Source: CAWFQB01 sp965277875 (GTDB taxonomy: Bacteria; Armatimonadota; Chthonomonadetes; Chthonomonadales; Chthonomonadaceae). Taken from it: a stretch of DNA of 64,000 nucleotides. Below, in pieces: positions 1 to 9,400 of the stretch. Numbering within the stretch: the stretch's first letter is position 1; every line of letters starts with the position of its first letter. The stretch is from positions 1,922,001 through 1,986,000 of the forward strand of contig CBDIDV010000002.1 in assembly GCA_965277875.1 (NCBI GenBank). Direction: 5' to 3'. A model generated the notes under the pieces. The model had not been told where the DNA came from, ran no database searches, and saw only the letters and a list, made by a program, of their open reading frames with translations. Both the position numbers and the translations under genes were made by a program.

Positions 1-995
1 TACAGCTTGCCTACGACACCCTGAGCGACGAAACCAAGCGCAAGCAGTACGACCGCTTTGGGCCGGACGGCGTGCAGGGCGCGGGCGGCGGCGCGGGAGC
101 GGGCTTTGGCGGGTTCGAGCAGGGACAGGCCCCGTTTGGCGACATCTTCGACATCTTCTTCGGGCAGGGCGGCGGCGGACAGGGCGGCAGGCCCACGACC
201 GAAGCGCAGGGCGATAACCTTAAACAGGAGATCGAACTGACGCTGGAAGAGGTCGGAACCGGGATCGAAAAAACCGTCAAGTATTCCCGCATGGAGACCT
301 GCGATACGTGCAAGGGCGACGGAGCCAAGCTCGGCACGACGCCCGAAACCTGTCCGCAGTGCCACGGTCAGGGCCAGATACGCTTTTCACAGAACACAAT
401 GCTCGGCACGTTTCACAGCAGCCAGCCCTGTACCAAGTGTCGTGGCACGGGCAAGATCGTTCCTACCCCATGTCCCACCTGCAATGGCAACGGGCGCGTC
501 CGCAAACAGGTGGAGCGCGCATTCAAGGTTCCCGCCGGCGTTCAGTCGGGCAAGCCCCTGCGCGTTGTGGGCATGGGTGACGAGGGCGAGCGGGGCGGAC
601 GCGCGGGCGACCTGTACATCGTCGTGTATGTGCGCGACCACGAGATCTTTGAGCGGCAGGGCAACGATATTTATTGTGAACTGCCTATCTCGTTCGCCCG
701 TGCCGCCTTGGGCGGCCCCATCGAAATACCGATTCTGGGCGGCAAGGACGAATTGAAACTCAACGAAGGTACGCAGCCCGGCCAGAACTACACCCTGCGC
801 GGCAAGGGCCTTCCCGACATCAACGGGCGGCACAAGGGCGATCAGCACGTTATCATTAAGGTGGAAGTGCCGACGCGCCTGAGCAATGAGCAGCGCGAAC
901 TATTGCGCCAGTTCGCCGCGACCACGGGCGAAAAATTGCCCGAACACGCCCACGCCGGCCCCAATATCCTGGGCCGCATCCTGGGCAAACACTAA
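1..995 (+). CDS. dnaJ: Chaperone DnaJ, C-terminal part (5' end outside window)
   Basis: Hsp40 co-chaperone that stimulates the DnaK ATPase and binds unfolded substrates in the cytoplasm. The frame is already open at base 3 and begins with the end of the J domain (AYDTLSDETKRKQYDRFG), so the HPD part of the J domain lies off the window. A Gly/Phe-rich linker follows (about 75-190). The zinc domain has all four CxxCxGxG repeats (CDTCKGDG, CPQCHGQG, CTKCRGTG, CPTCNGNG; about 298-500). The C-terminal substrate-binding domain ends normally with TAA at 993-995. It lies 22 bases upstream of prmA on the same strand, the dnaJ-prmA-rsmE order known from many Gram-positive-type genomes. Only the 5' truncation by the window edge is unusual. 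Confidence 0.97.
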   Translation, partial: QLAYDTLSDETKRKQYDRFGPDGVQGAGGGAGAGFGGFEQGQAPFGDIFDIFFGQGGGGQGGRPTTEAQGDNLKQEIELTLEEVGTGIEKTVKYSRMETCDTCKGDGAKLGTTPETCPQCHGQGQIRFSQNTMLGTFHSSQPCTKCRGTGKIVPTPCPTCNGNGRVRKQVERAFKVPAGVQSGKPLRVVGMGDEGERGGRAGDLYIVVYVRDHEIFERQGNDIYCELPISFARAALGGPIEIPILGGKDELKLNEGTQPGQNYTLRGKGLPDINGRHKGDQHVIIKVEVPTRLSNEQRELLRQFAATTGEKLPEHAHAGPNILGRILGKH

Positions 996-1017
996 GCGTT
1001 AAGTTATTGGAGAACCT

Positions 1018-1887
1018 ATGCGTTGGGCGCAGATGAGTGTGGTATGTGACCCGGAAGCGACCGAGGCGGTCAGTTACGCGTTTTTGCAGGCAGGGTGCGG
1101 CGGCGTGATGATGCAGGGGACAGAGAGCGTCCGCGTACAGGGCAGCCTGCCGATGTCGGACGAGCTTTCGGCGCGGCTGGAAGACTTGAAAGCACATCTG
1201 GAACGCCTGCCGGAATTCGGACTGCCCGCTTTGCAGGACGGCCTGACCATCACGTATGCTGAGGATGAAGATTGGGCCAATGCCTGGAAGCAGTATTTCA
1301 AGCCCACGAAGGTAGGCAAACGCCTTGTCATCGTGCCAAGCTGGGAGCAGTACGCCGCGCAGCCTGACGAGCTGATATTGATGCTCGATCCCGGCATGGC
1401 GTTCGGCACGGGCGGGCATCCGACCACGCGCCTGTGTATGCAGGTGTTGGAAGACACGGTCAAGCCCGGTATGAAGGTGGCGGACGTGGGGACGGGCAGC
1501 GGCATTCTAGCCATCGCGTCCGCCCTGCTCGGCGCGAGTGAGGTATGGGCCACGGACATTGACCCGCTCGCCGTCCGCATAGCCAATGAAAACATCGTCG
1601 TCAATGGCATGGAGGACAGGGTTCACATTCTCGACCTGAACGCCTTCGACCTGCTCGCGCAGGATTGTGACCTTGTCGTCGCCAATATCTTGGCCGGAAC
1701 CATCATCGAACTCGCGCCCGCCCTCGCGCCCCGTCTCAAACCCGGCGGCACATTCATCGCGTCGGGCATCGTGACCGAATATCACGACGCCGTCCGCGAC
1801 GCAATGGCCGAAGCTGGCATGCGCTATGTGGAAACACGCGGCGAAGACATCTGGGTGTGTCTGGTTTTTGAGAAGAATGTAGTTTAG
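1018..1887 (+). CDS. prmA: Ribosomal protein L11 methyltransferase PrmA
   Basis: SAM-dependent methyltransferase of 289 residues that trimethylates ribosomal protein L11. A GGAG box about 8 bases before ATG 1018 supports the start. The N-terminal third is the L11-recognition domain. The catalytic domain carries DPGMAFGTGGHPTT (about residues 124-137) and the SAM-binding motif DVGTGSGILA (about 155-164), followed by DIDPLAV and the VVANIL substrate-site motif. Length and motif order are those of full-length PrmA. It sits between dnaJ and rsmE and is probably co-transcribed with dnaJ. Its stop is followed after 3 bases by a copy of the three-hairpin repeat. Confidence 0.97.
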   Translation: MRWAQMSVVCDPEATEAVSYAFLQAGCGGVMMQGTESVRVQGSLPMSDELSARLEDLKAHLERLPEFGLPALQDGLTITYAEDEDWANAWKQYFKPTKVGKRLVIVPSWEQYAAQPDELILMLDPGMAFGTGGHPTTRLCMQVLEDTVKPGMKVADVGTGSGILAIASALLGASEVWATDIDPLAVRIANENIVVNGMEDRVHILDLNAFDLLAQDCDLVVANILAGTIIELAPALAPRLKPGGTFIASGIVTEYHDAVRDAMAEAGMRYVETRGEDIWVCLVFEKNVV

Positions 1888-1890
1888 GAA

Positions 1891-1960
1891 GACGGGTACA
1901 AGGAACGTACCCGTCTCGGAGGTGACTGCGTCACCAAGCGTCCTCGCGGACGCCAATGCC
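1891..1960 (-). repeat. Three-hairpin intergenic repeat, copy A
   Basis: About 70 bases, reading on the minus strand. It folds into three consecutive hairpins with arms GACGGGTAC/GTACCCGTC (1891-1899/1907-1915), GGTGAC/GTCACC (1921-1926/1930-1935) and GCGTCC/GGACGC (1938-1943/1948-1953). The order and outer sequences match copies at 2813-2880 and 46881-46944, but the middle stem differs in sequence while staying paired. No coding potential is evident. It fills most of the prmA-rsmE gap and could act as a terminator or mRNA-end element for prmA. Confidence 0.85.
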
Positions 1961-1969
1961 TGTTATTAT
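1961..1969 (+). promoter_or_regulatory. Possible extended -10 promoter for rsmE
   Basis: TGT-TATTAT has the TGn extension in front of a -10-like hexamer, 22 bases before the rsmE ATG. There is no good -35 box and no Shine-Dalgarno sequence before the ATG. It begins immediately beyond repeat copy A. Weak evidence. Confidence 0.3.
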
Positions 1970-1991
1970 CGGCCTTTCATCATAAAATTCT

Positions 1992-2795
1992 ATGCAGCGC
2001 ATTTTTTTGCCTCCCGAACAGATAACCGAGACAGAAGCGCGGATTACGGGCGCGGATCATCTGCATCTGGCGCGCGTCCTGCGTATGCGCGAGGGCGCGG
2101 CCGTGACGGTTCTGGACGGACTGGGAAACGCTTTTCGCGCCGTCCTCGTAAGCATCGGCAAGAGTGAGAGTGTGGCGCGTGTAGAAAGCCCTGTGGAGGT
2201 TCCGCCTGAACCGCCTATCTATCTCACAGTAGTACAGGCGTTGGGCAAGGGTGACAAGTTCGAGCAGGTGGTACAGCATGGCACGGAAGCGGGCGCAAGT
2301 TCGTTTATGCCACTGCGGGCCGAGCGGTGTGTTGGGGATGTGCCTGCCGCCAAAGCGCAGGACAAGGTAGCGCGCTGGCAGCAGATCGCCAAAAGCGCGG
2401 CGGAGCAGTCAGGCCGTGCCATCATTCCTGTCGTGGGAGCGGTGCTGAATTTTGCCCAACTGCTTGCGGCGGCACAGCGGCAGGAGCTAACAACAAATGA
2501 TGTGACGCCTTCTCTTGAGGGCGCAGCACCGAAGCCGCACCCAACAACGCCGCCTTTGATTATGCTTCATACAGACCCTTGTGCCATGCCGCTCAAAAAT
2601 TTGCTGCAAAGTTTGGTGGATCCCTATTTTCTGGCGTTTGCTATCGGGCCGGAGGGCGGCTGGAGCGGAACCGAGATTGCGGCGGCGCAGCAGGCGGAGG
2701 TTCCGTTTGTCACGCTCGGCCCGCGCATTCTGCGAACTGAGACCGCCGCACTCGTCGCCATCAGTCAGATTTTGTACCATTACGAAACCGGGTGA
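1992..2795 (+). CDS. rsmE: 16S rRNA m3U1498 methyltransferase RsmE
   Basis: SPOUT-class SAM methyltransferase of 267 residues that methylates N3 of U1498 in 16S rRNA. The N-terminal PUA-like part contains HLARVLRMREG. The C-terminal trefoil-knot domain shows FAIGPEGGW (about residue 217) and LGPRILRTETA (about 242), the SAM-binding knot signature of the family. Length is normal apart from a slightly long linker (about residues 168-190) rich in T and P. No clear ribosome-binding site precedes ATG 1992. It follows prmA, the usual neighbour. Confidence 0.96.
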   Translation: MQRIFLPPEQITETEARITGADHLHLARVLRMREGAAVTVLDGLGNAFRAVLVSIGKSESVARVESPVEVPPEPPIYLTVVQALGKGDKFEQVVQHGTEAGASSFMPLRAERCVGDVPAAKAQDKVARWQQIAKSAAEQSGRAIIPVVGAVLNFAQLLAAAQRQELTTNDVTPSLEGAAPKPHPTTPPLIMLHTDPCAMPLKNLLQSLVDPYFLAFAIGPEGGWSGTEIAAAQQAEVPFVTLGPRILRTETAALVAISQILYHYETG

Positions 2796-2812
2796 GAACA
2801 AGGTTTACCAAG

Positions 2813-2880
2813 CATTGCATCCGCGTCCGCTACGACGCTTGGGCGAAGCCCTCCGAGACGGGTACGTTCTCTGTACCCGC
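2813..2880 (+). repeat. Three-hairpin intergenic repeat, copy B
   Basis: Same element as copies A and C in plus orientation. The stems are GCGTC/GACGC (2823-2827/2834-2838), GGGC/GCCC (2841-2844/2848-2851) and CGGGTAC/GTACCCG (2859-2865/2873-2879). The outer words (GACGCTTGG before the middle stem and CTCCGAGACGGGTACGTTC after it) are shared almost exactly with the other copies, while the middle stem is different and shorter. It lies between rsmE and the TPR gene. Confidence 0.85.
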
Positions 2881-2935
2881 CTGCTCTTATGCAACAACCA
2901 AACAAGCAAATTCAAAACTCTCAGGAGCGATTTCA

Positions 2936-4402
2936 ATGATGATACTTGGCCCGGATGGGCAGCCCATCGGCAAACCAACAACGATACTCGGCCCGGACGG
3001 ACAACCCCTCGGCGGCAGTGGCGGAGACGCAGACGCTTCGCCTGAAGTGAAAGAGATTATCAGCCGCGCCAAAGACATCGCCGCGCAGGGCGACCCCGCG
3101 ACCGCTTTGCAGCAGATGGTGTTCGCCTTTCAGACCGATGTGTCTTCCGACCTTGTCCTGAATACCACGCTCGACCTGCTCAGGCAGATCGCGCAGGCGC
3201 AGGGCGTGGCGCAAAGCGACGAGCAGGAACTGTTCGAGCAGCTGCGCGACAATCGGCAGGAACCCGCCGCGTATTTCGCTGTCGGCTACCGCTTCTTCCA
3301 GCTTCAGCAGATGTTTCTGGCCCGTCCGTTTCTGGCAAAGGCCAAAGAACTCGTGGGCGATCAGGTCAGCGAACTGACGCAGGCCGTAGATATGCACTAC
3401 GCGCAGGCCTGCATGGATCAGGGCGATTATGAGGAGGCCATCGCCACCTTCCACGCCATGAATGACAAGTACGGCGGCCTTCCTATATGGCTGCTGCTGT
3501 CTATGGGCGAGTGCTACGCCCTGACGCGCCAGATTGATGAGGCCGAGGCCGTGTACCAGATCGCGCCGCCGGAAGCCGCCGCGCAGTTCGAGGGTCTGGA
3601 AGAGGTGCGCGAGGAAGTCGGCGACCTGCTGGCCCGCGTGCGCGACTTTGATGACGAGGAGATGGGCCTGCGGGCGTGGCACTATGTCCAGACGCGCGGC
3701 ATGATCGTCGAGACCAACCCGGACGAGAACGTACCGGGCGAGCGCTTCATCTTCTTCCAGCCGAGCGAGGAAGATGTCGCCTATGTATGCGGGGTCAGCG
3801 CGGCTCTGCTGGACGCGCGGGGCTACGCGCCCACAAAACTCTTGTGGCTGGGCGAAACGTCCGAGCCGCTGGCCCGCATCTTCGCGCAGTGGTGGGAGAT
3901 TGACGAGGCGAACATCCGCCCGTTCCAGTCCGGCGACAACACGGACAACGATGAGGAACTGGCCCTGCTCGTCATGTCGCACAGCTACGACGTGCTGAGT
4001 CTGCCCGATGAGCAAACGTTTATAGATCTGGCCCAGGCCCGCGCCGGCCTGATTACGTTCGCGCTCGACCTGCGCTGGACGGATCGGCAGCCGCTCACGC
4101 CCGACATCGCCGGTTTCATGTCGCAGGTCTGCAACCTGCCGTGGGAACCCCGCTTCCAGGTGGAGGGCGAGGGCGAAGGCCAGACCGTGACCCAGATTCA
4201 GGAAACCCGCGACGCGGTCACAATCGCCGTTGCTGTCGCCGAGCAGTTCCCCAGCGAGGAAGACTGCGACCAGTTCGCCAAAGAACTGATGGACGAGTAC
4301 GCAGGCTGTACCGACTCGATTATAGACCATCGCGACGGCACACTGATTCGCCGCCCGCTCGTCACGCACTCACCCATAAAAAGCCCCCGTTTTGGCTTTT
4401 AA
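2936..4402 (+). CDS. TPR-like repeat protein of unknown function
   Basis: Predicted 488-residue soluble acidic protein. ATG 2936 is chosen because AGGAG lies 8 bases upstream; the frame is open further upstream but that part is the repeat element. The N terminus contains the octapeptide ILGPDGQP twice, separated by eight residues. The first half is helical and TPR-like, with phrases such as YAQACMDQGDYEEAIATF and LLSMGECYALTRQIDEAEAV. The second half is a mixed alpha/beta acidic region that I do not recognise. There is no signal peptide or membrane segment. A hairpin overlapping the stop codon may terminate transcription. The function cannot be stated. Confidence 0.8.
   Translation: MMILGPDGQPIGKPTTILGPDGQPLGGSGGDADASPEVKEIISRAKDIAAQGDPATALQQMVFAFQTDVSSDLVLNTTLDLLRQIAQAQGVAQSDEQELFEQLRDNRQEPAAYFAVGYRFFQLQQMFLARPFLAKAKELVGDQVSELTQAVDMHYAQACMDQGDYEEAIATFHAMNDKYGGLPIWLLLSMGECYALTRQIDEAEAVYQIAPPEAAAQFEGLEEVREEVGDLLARVRDFDDEEMGLRAWHYVQTRGMIVETNPDENVPGERFIFFQPSEEDVAYVCGVSAALLDARGYAPTKLLWLGETSEPLARIFAQWWEIDEANIRPFQSGDNTDNDEELALLVMSHSYDVLSLPDEQTFIDLAQARAGLITFALDLRWTDRQPLTPDIAGFMSQVCNLPWEPRFQVEGEGEGQTVTQIQETRDAVTIAVAVAEQFPSEEDCDQFAKELMDEYAGCTDSIIDHRDGTLIRRPLVTHSPIKSPRFGF
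4379..4400 (+). terminator. Terminator-like hairpin overlapping the TPR gene stop
   Basis: AAAAGCC (4379-4385) pairs with GGCTTTT (4394-4400), and the stop codon lies in the 3' arm. The T-run belongs to the stem, as in A/T-symmetric, possibly bidirectional terminators. Confidence 0.5.
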
Positions 4403-4445
4403 AACGCCGTTTGTTGATTTGTTTCTACACCAAGTCCGCAACATG

Positions 4446-4480
4446 GAAGGGCAGGACGCATAGTATGCGCCCTGCCCTTC
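4446..4480. terminator. Strong hairpin downstream of the TPR gene
   Basis: GAAGGGCAGG (4446-4455) pairs perfectly with CCTGCCCTTC (4471-4480), and an inner CGCAT/ATGCG stem extends it. The following bases are gtgttt, so the U-run is poor. It may be a terminator or an mRNA 3'-end stabiliser. The rest of the 4403-4642 gap shows nothing else I can support. Confidence 0.5.
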
Positions 4481-4642
4481 GTGTTTGCGCGGCATTGTGT
4501 TCGCGCAGCAACCTGCTTATAACACATCATTCCGGGAACATCTGTCTGCAATTTTGATTCTTATGCTAAGTGACAAATTCAGGCGCTATGCTACGTGTTG
4601 CTATACTATGCGCCGATTTACTGACGTGAAAGGAACGTGATT

Positions 4643-5128
4643 GTGGAAAGCCATTCCAAGATTTTGGGCCATCCCGCCCATACCATTTTGATCGTGTTTC
4701 CGTTGGGCCTGCTGGCGACAGCGACGATTTTTGATGTGCTGTACCTGATTACGCACAGCGGCGCACTGGCGCAGACCGCCTTCTACATGGTGGCGGCGGG
4801 CATCATCGGCGGAATGGTCGCCGCGCCGTTCGGCTGGTGGGACTGGTTTTTCATCCCCAAAGGCACGCGGGCCAAGCGGGTCGGCCTGCTGCACGGCGTG
4901 GGCAATGTGATCGTCCTGCTATTGTTCGCCCTGAGTTGGCTGATGCGCCGCCCGTCTGTCCTGTCCCCGGCCACGCTCGCCCTGATCCCGTCCTTTGCGG
5001 GCTTTGCGCTTGCCGGTTTGACAGGGTGGCTCGGCGGCGAGATGGTAGACCGCCTGGGCGTGGGCGTGGACGACGGCGCGAACCTGAACGCGCCCAACAG
5101 CCTGACAGGGAAGCCGGCCAACTCATAG
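4643..5128 (+). CDS. DUF2231-like membrane protein
   Basis: About 161 residues with four hydrophobic segments: HTILIVFPLGLLATATIFDV, the AAGIIGGMVAAPFG region, VIVLLLFALSW and TLALIPSFAGFALAGLTGWL. The HPAHTILIVFPLGLL opening is typical of DUF2231 (COG4244) inner-membrane proteins, whose role is unknown. GTG 4643 is preferred to GTG 4637 because AAGGA at 4630-4634 is 8 bases from it and only 2 from the other. The gene stands alone between hairpins and a convergent pair. Confidence 0.8.
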   Translation: MESHSKILGHPAHTILIVFPLGLLATATIFDVLYLITHSGALAQTAFYMVAAGIIGGMVAAPFGWWDWFFIPKGTRAKRVGLLHGVGNVIVLLLFALSWLMRRPSVLSPATLALIPSFAGFALAGLTGWLGGEMVDRLGVGVDDGANLNAPNSLTGKPANS

Positions 5129-5132
5129 GCTG

Positions 5133-5453
5133 TCATTCGATGTCAATGCGATAACTCACCAGCCATAGCTCAAGCTGCTCCAGACGCTCTCTCCAGCGGG
5201 TTTTGAACTGGCGCATCCACTGACGGTTCGGGACAGTGTCCGACACGTCCACGACGATCCGTACCAGAGTGTCCCGATACAGAACGCCGCTGGATCGCCA
5301 ATGACCTTCCACCTTCTGCGTTTCGTAACTTGCCGCGCCAAAACGGTCGGTAATTTCCAATACTGCTTCAGCCAGCCATTCTGGCGAAACCTCGCGGCCA
5401 TCATTAAACTGAAGTGGAAGCAGTATCTCGAAACGCCGCCATTTGCTGCTCAT
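5133..5453 (-). CDS. Unknown 106-residue protein, second gene of an overlapping pair
   Basis: Small soluble protein (start MSSKWRRFEILLPL) rich in W, R and E, with a beta-strand-like LPLQF...LVRIVVDVSD pattern. It starts inside the upstream gene (overlap 5404-5453, 50 bases), which suggests translational coupling. An AAGG box lies about 11 bases before the ATG. I do not recognise a named domain. The two-gene layout (a small upstream basic protein and a slightly larger partner) is similar to toxin-antitoxin or two-subunit modules, but nothing in the sequence proves this. Confidence 0.65.
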   Translation of the reverse strand: MSSKWRRFEILLPLQFNDGREVSPEWLAEAVLEITDRFGAASYETQKVEGHWRSSGVLYRDTLVRIVVDVSDTVPNRQWMRQFKTRWRERLEQLELWLVSYRIDIE

Positions 5454-5631
5454 AAGTCGCTTTGCCTTCTACGGTAAAGGGAATGTTCTGGTCGGCAAGC
5501 GCTTCCAGCGCGGCCTCCGGCACGAGATGTTCGCCCGAACGAAGCACACGCCCGGAAAAACGGCCCAGCAAAAATGCCAATGCCCGCTTCTCTGCCGCGC
5601 GATCAGCAAATCGTATTGTAATCACCTGCAT
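5404..5631 (-). CDS. Unknown 75-residue protein, first gene of an overlapping pair
   Basis: Starts MQVITIRFADRAAEKRALAF. The ATG at 5631 is preceded on the minus strand by AGGAGG. It contains the phrase SGEHLVPEAALEALADQNIPF. No signal peptide or membrane segment. It overlaps the downstream gene by 50 bases in another frame, so the two are almost certainly one transcript. Family unknown to me. It is divergent from the GNAT gene at 5765, with a 133-base gap between them. Confidence 0.7.
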   Translation of the reverse strand: MQVITIRFADRAAEKRALAFLLGRFSGRVLRSGEHLVPEAALEALADQNIPFTVEGKATYEQQMAAFRDTASTSV

Positions 5632-5764
5632 TAACCTCCTGCAACTTTGTGTCTCTTTGTTAGTATAACACGACTTACTAAAATAGCCGGGAAGTTGAGC
5701 ATCAAGCCCGCACTCTACGATAAGAACACATCAAGTTTCTTTATTTTTCTTTATTGGAGGCGTC

Positions 5765-6340
5765 ATGCTCGGAACCAACCGTTTGCTTATTCGCCCGTTC
5801 TTACCGGAAGATGTAGATGCTATTTACGCCCTTGTTTATGCCGATCAGGAAGTGAGACAGCCCTTGTCGAACTACAAGGGAACATTAGAGGAGTTCCGGG
5901 AACGGTTCGGCGCGGACAAACTTTATATGGGGTCAGGAAGAGACAGTTTTCACTACAACGCGCTTGTCCGCAAAGAAGATGGCGTATTACTGGGCTTGAT
6001 GGGCTTTCAGAATCATGCTGACGAAAACATGGACTGGCTGCTGATGCCGGATGGTTCTCGCAATGTCGGCCACATTCCCGGCGTCATAGATGTAGAACTC
6101 ACGTATGCGCTGGGCAGAAAGTATTGGGGACAGGGCTACGCCACGGAAGCAGGCAAAGCCTTAATCGAGTACGGCTTTTCGCATCTGGGCATTCATCGCA
6201 TCATCAACGCAATTAGTCCTGATAATTTTCGCTCTCGTAACCTGATGCTGCGGTTAAGCTTTGCATTTTTGGACAACGGCAATCCTGACGATACTGTTGG
6301 TTTGTTGGCGAACCCGGCTTTTCTCGCAGCCGCAGGCTAG
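5765..6340 (+). CDS. GNAT-family N-acetyltransferase (RimJ-like)
   Basis: 191-residue acetyl-CoA-dependent acyltransferase. GGAGG ends a few bases before ATG 5765. The opening TNRLLIRPFLPEDVDAI and the acetyl-CoA loop WGQGYATEAGKALIEYGF (about residues 120-137), followed by LGIHRIINAISPDN, are typical of the RimJ/RimL-type GNAT_3 group. The substrate is not predictable; related enzymes modify protein N-termini or small amines. Single gene with a T-rich leader just upstream. Confidence 0.88.
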   Translation: MLGTNRLLIRPFLPEDVDAIYALVYADQEVRQPLSNYKGTLEEFRERFGADKLYMGSGRDSFHYNALVRKEDGVLLGLMGFQNHADENMDWLLMPDGSRNVGHIPGVIDVELTYALGRKYWGQGYATEAGKALIEYGFSHLGIHRIINAISPDNFRSRNLMLRLSFAFLDNGNPDDTVGLLANPAFLAAAG

Positions 6341-6440
6341 ACTTCCGTATAGCTCAAGCCGCCACAGTCAAGAGTGAGTTTGTGTCGCGCGTCGAAACCT
6401 TGTACGCAAAGCGCGGCCTGTCGGGTACACTTTGGGTTAT

Positions 6441-9400
6441 ATGAAACGCTTCTGCTACATCCCTTCGCTAAACTTGCGCGTCGCGCTTTTCGCTTCTACA
6501 CTCGTTGGCACTGCTGTCGGCATGGGATCGGCGCGGGCCTCATCGCTGACGCCCTACCCGTTCGTGTTTGCCGCCGGGTCGCCTGCCGAGCAGTCCATTC
6601 TCGTGAAGAACGCGGGGTCTACGTTTGAAAACGCTCTGCGCCATGCTGAACGGGGGCAGTTCTGGGTGTACGGCTTTGCGGTCGCGCCGGGCGCAAGGTG
6701 TCGGCTCACCCTGACGCTTGACGGTGACGCCGCGAGCGTGCCGCCCGCCGTGACCATTTTGGGAACGGACAATAAGCCCCTTGCGCTGAAGACGGAGCAA
6801 GGAACAGACGGCGCATTTGTCGTTGTATGGACTGTGCCGGACAAGTGGCCTGCCGGGTCGCGCCTGTCCGTGCTGTTGAGCGCGAAGGATGGCGCGGTTA
6901 ATGTCCGCGCCGGACGACTGGCGCAAACGCTCGCCGATAACAACGGCGATGGCCTGCCGGACAGCATCGCGCGCCTGCTCACGGCGGGAATGCCGCCCAA
7001 TGCCCGCTTGAACATTGCGCGCCCGATCACGCAGCCCTATACCGTAACACTGTGCGCTCAGCCAATCACGCCCGCCCTCGACGTGCAGACAGACGCCATC
7101 TTCGCCGATCTCACGGACAGCGCGGGCATCGGCGCGTGGAAAGAGCGCGGGTACAGCGTGTGGACACCGGGCGATGCGCGGGCCGGCAGAGACTTTGCCG
7201 CAAATACTTCGCCGGACACGCAGACAGGACGCGACGGCAAGCCGATCCTAATCGGTGGACGCGCCCTGCTCGCTACGACGCCCGCAGTGCAGAACGCAGA
7301 CCGCAGCCTGTTCGAGACCGCGCTTGGAAACGGCAGCGACGGCGTGTGCTTTCAGGAGCCGGAATACGCCGCAAGCGCGGGATATGGGGCCGCGTTTAAG
7401 CAGGACTGGCAGACGCAGTTCGGCGCGGCCTGGCAAAATCCGCTTCTCTCCGTTGATACGCGCTACCATGCCGCAAGCCTGATGGCGACGCGCGTGGCGA
7501 ACCGGGTGCAGTCCCTGCTGCAATTCACGTTCGGGCGCAAGCCCGCCACGCGCCGTATGGTTTTGCTGCACAGTCCGCTGTATCTCGCCCAATCCGAACT
7601 CGTCAGCCCGGTCGGCCGCATCGCGGGCTTGAACGAAGTGACCGACATCATCGGGGATGTGGGCATGGACACGGCCAGCCTGACGGCGCGTTACGCGGGA
7701 CTAAGGCAGGACCTGACATTCGCCCGCGCCTATCTTGAATACTCCGCTCTCTACCATGCGGCGCGCGGCCTGAACAAGCGCGTGTGGTTCCTTACCGACC
7801 CGACCCCACCCTCCCCTGCCACGCCTGACGCGAATGCCCGCTATGAGCAGACGCTTGCGGCCGCCCTCCTGCTGCCGGACGTGAATGCGTACCAGCTTGT
7901 CCTGCCGCCCGACAGCCTGACCTCGAACCTGCCGCCCGACGAACAGACGCGCCTGCACTCCCTGCTTGCCGTCCTCGAAGATATGCACAATCAGACGGGC
8001 ATCAGCGGCAACGCGGAAAAAGACGACGACATCGGCGTTTTGATTTCCGACACGGCGCAGTGGCAGCGGGGCGGGCCAAGCGCAAGCGATCTGGACGGCG
8101 TATTCGGGCTGTGCCTGCCCCTCTTGCAGCGCGGCGTTCCCGTGCAGGCGCTGTCCCTGGAACGCGCTGCCGACCCCGCGTATCTCAACGGTTTCCGTAC
8201 CCTGATATTGTCGTATGATTTCCAGAAGCCTCCCGGACCGCGCGCGCAGCAGGCGCTTAGCGAGTGGGTGCGGCGCGGCGGCAGCCTGATCTATGTGGGC
8301 GGCACGGATGCGTTTAATGGCGTTACGGATGCGTGGTGGCGGCAGACCGGTTATGTCGCCCCGCAGCAGGATCTATGGAAGCAGTTGGGGCTGAATGTAG
8401 GCATACCCGCGCCGCGCTTCGCTCCCCAGGAAGACGCGGGACACTATACGGAGATTGCGAAGTCGCAGGCCGCAGTCATCGGCGGGGAACGGACGGTGAC
8501 GCTCGACCTGACGCCGTATGCGCGGCAGACCGGCAGCGTTGTCGTCCGGTTCGCATCTCGTACTCCCGGCTCTTCGCCAGACGCACTAAGCGGCGCGTCC
8601 TTGCAATCCGGGGAACTGAGCGTAGACGGGCGCGTGGCCGCGTCGTTTACGGCGGGTTCCGAGATCGAAAACCGCTTTTTGGCCTATGACAACCTTAGCC
8701 AGTTCGACGGCAGAAGTCGCACTGCCGAGGGCGGCGCGTCGTGGACATACCAGTTCGACAACCTGCCCCGTGACGCGCCGATCACCTTAGCGGTGAACAT
8801 GGCGGGCAGTTACATTATGAGTGGGGCGAGCGCGCGGCCCGATTTCGGGCATACGCTCCTCAGCACGGGCGTCAATATGGGACTGTCGAAAGCGTTTCCC
8901 CGGCTGCGTATCGGCGCGTCGTATCCCGTCACGCTGTACGACCTGCCCGGCGTGGCTATGGACGGCGCGGCCAATTTGCCCCCTGACCTGCGCGTGCCTC
9001 CCACATCTACGGCGACGGCCAGTAATAACCCGGCGCGTATACAATCCGGGCCGGGCCGACTGGGTCAGGGCAGGCCCGGTCGAAACGAGGCAGGCAGCAG
9101 AAGAACAGCAGAGGCGGCAGCGCAGGCCAATCAGCCGTCTGTGCTGTACACATTGCGGGCAGGCGGCGCGCCCGTGTGGATGCAGAACGTCGGGCGCGGC
9201 CTGATAATGAACGTGGGCGTGGCTCCCGGCTTCTTTTCCGCCAGCGAGCGCAGCGCGGGCCTGCTGCGCGCCCTGACCCGCTTCGCGCATCAGCGAGCGG
9301 GCGGCGCGTACCGCGAACCGGGCGTGTTGCGCCTGCGCCGGGGGCGGTATACCATCGTCCGCACCTTTGCCGAGCCGACGACCGTGGAAGGCCGCATGAT

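Noticed and set aside
2933..4369. 478-residue minus-strand reading frame opposite the TPR gene
   Set aside because: Mirror image of a high-GC coding frame: arginine/histidine-rich composition with no domain, and the plus-strand frame has a ribosome-binding site and TPR phrases.
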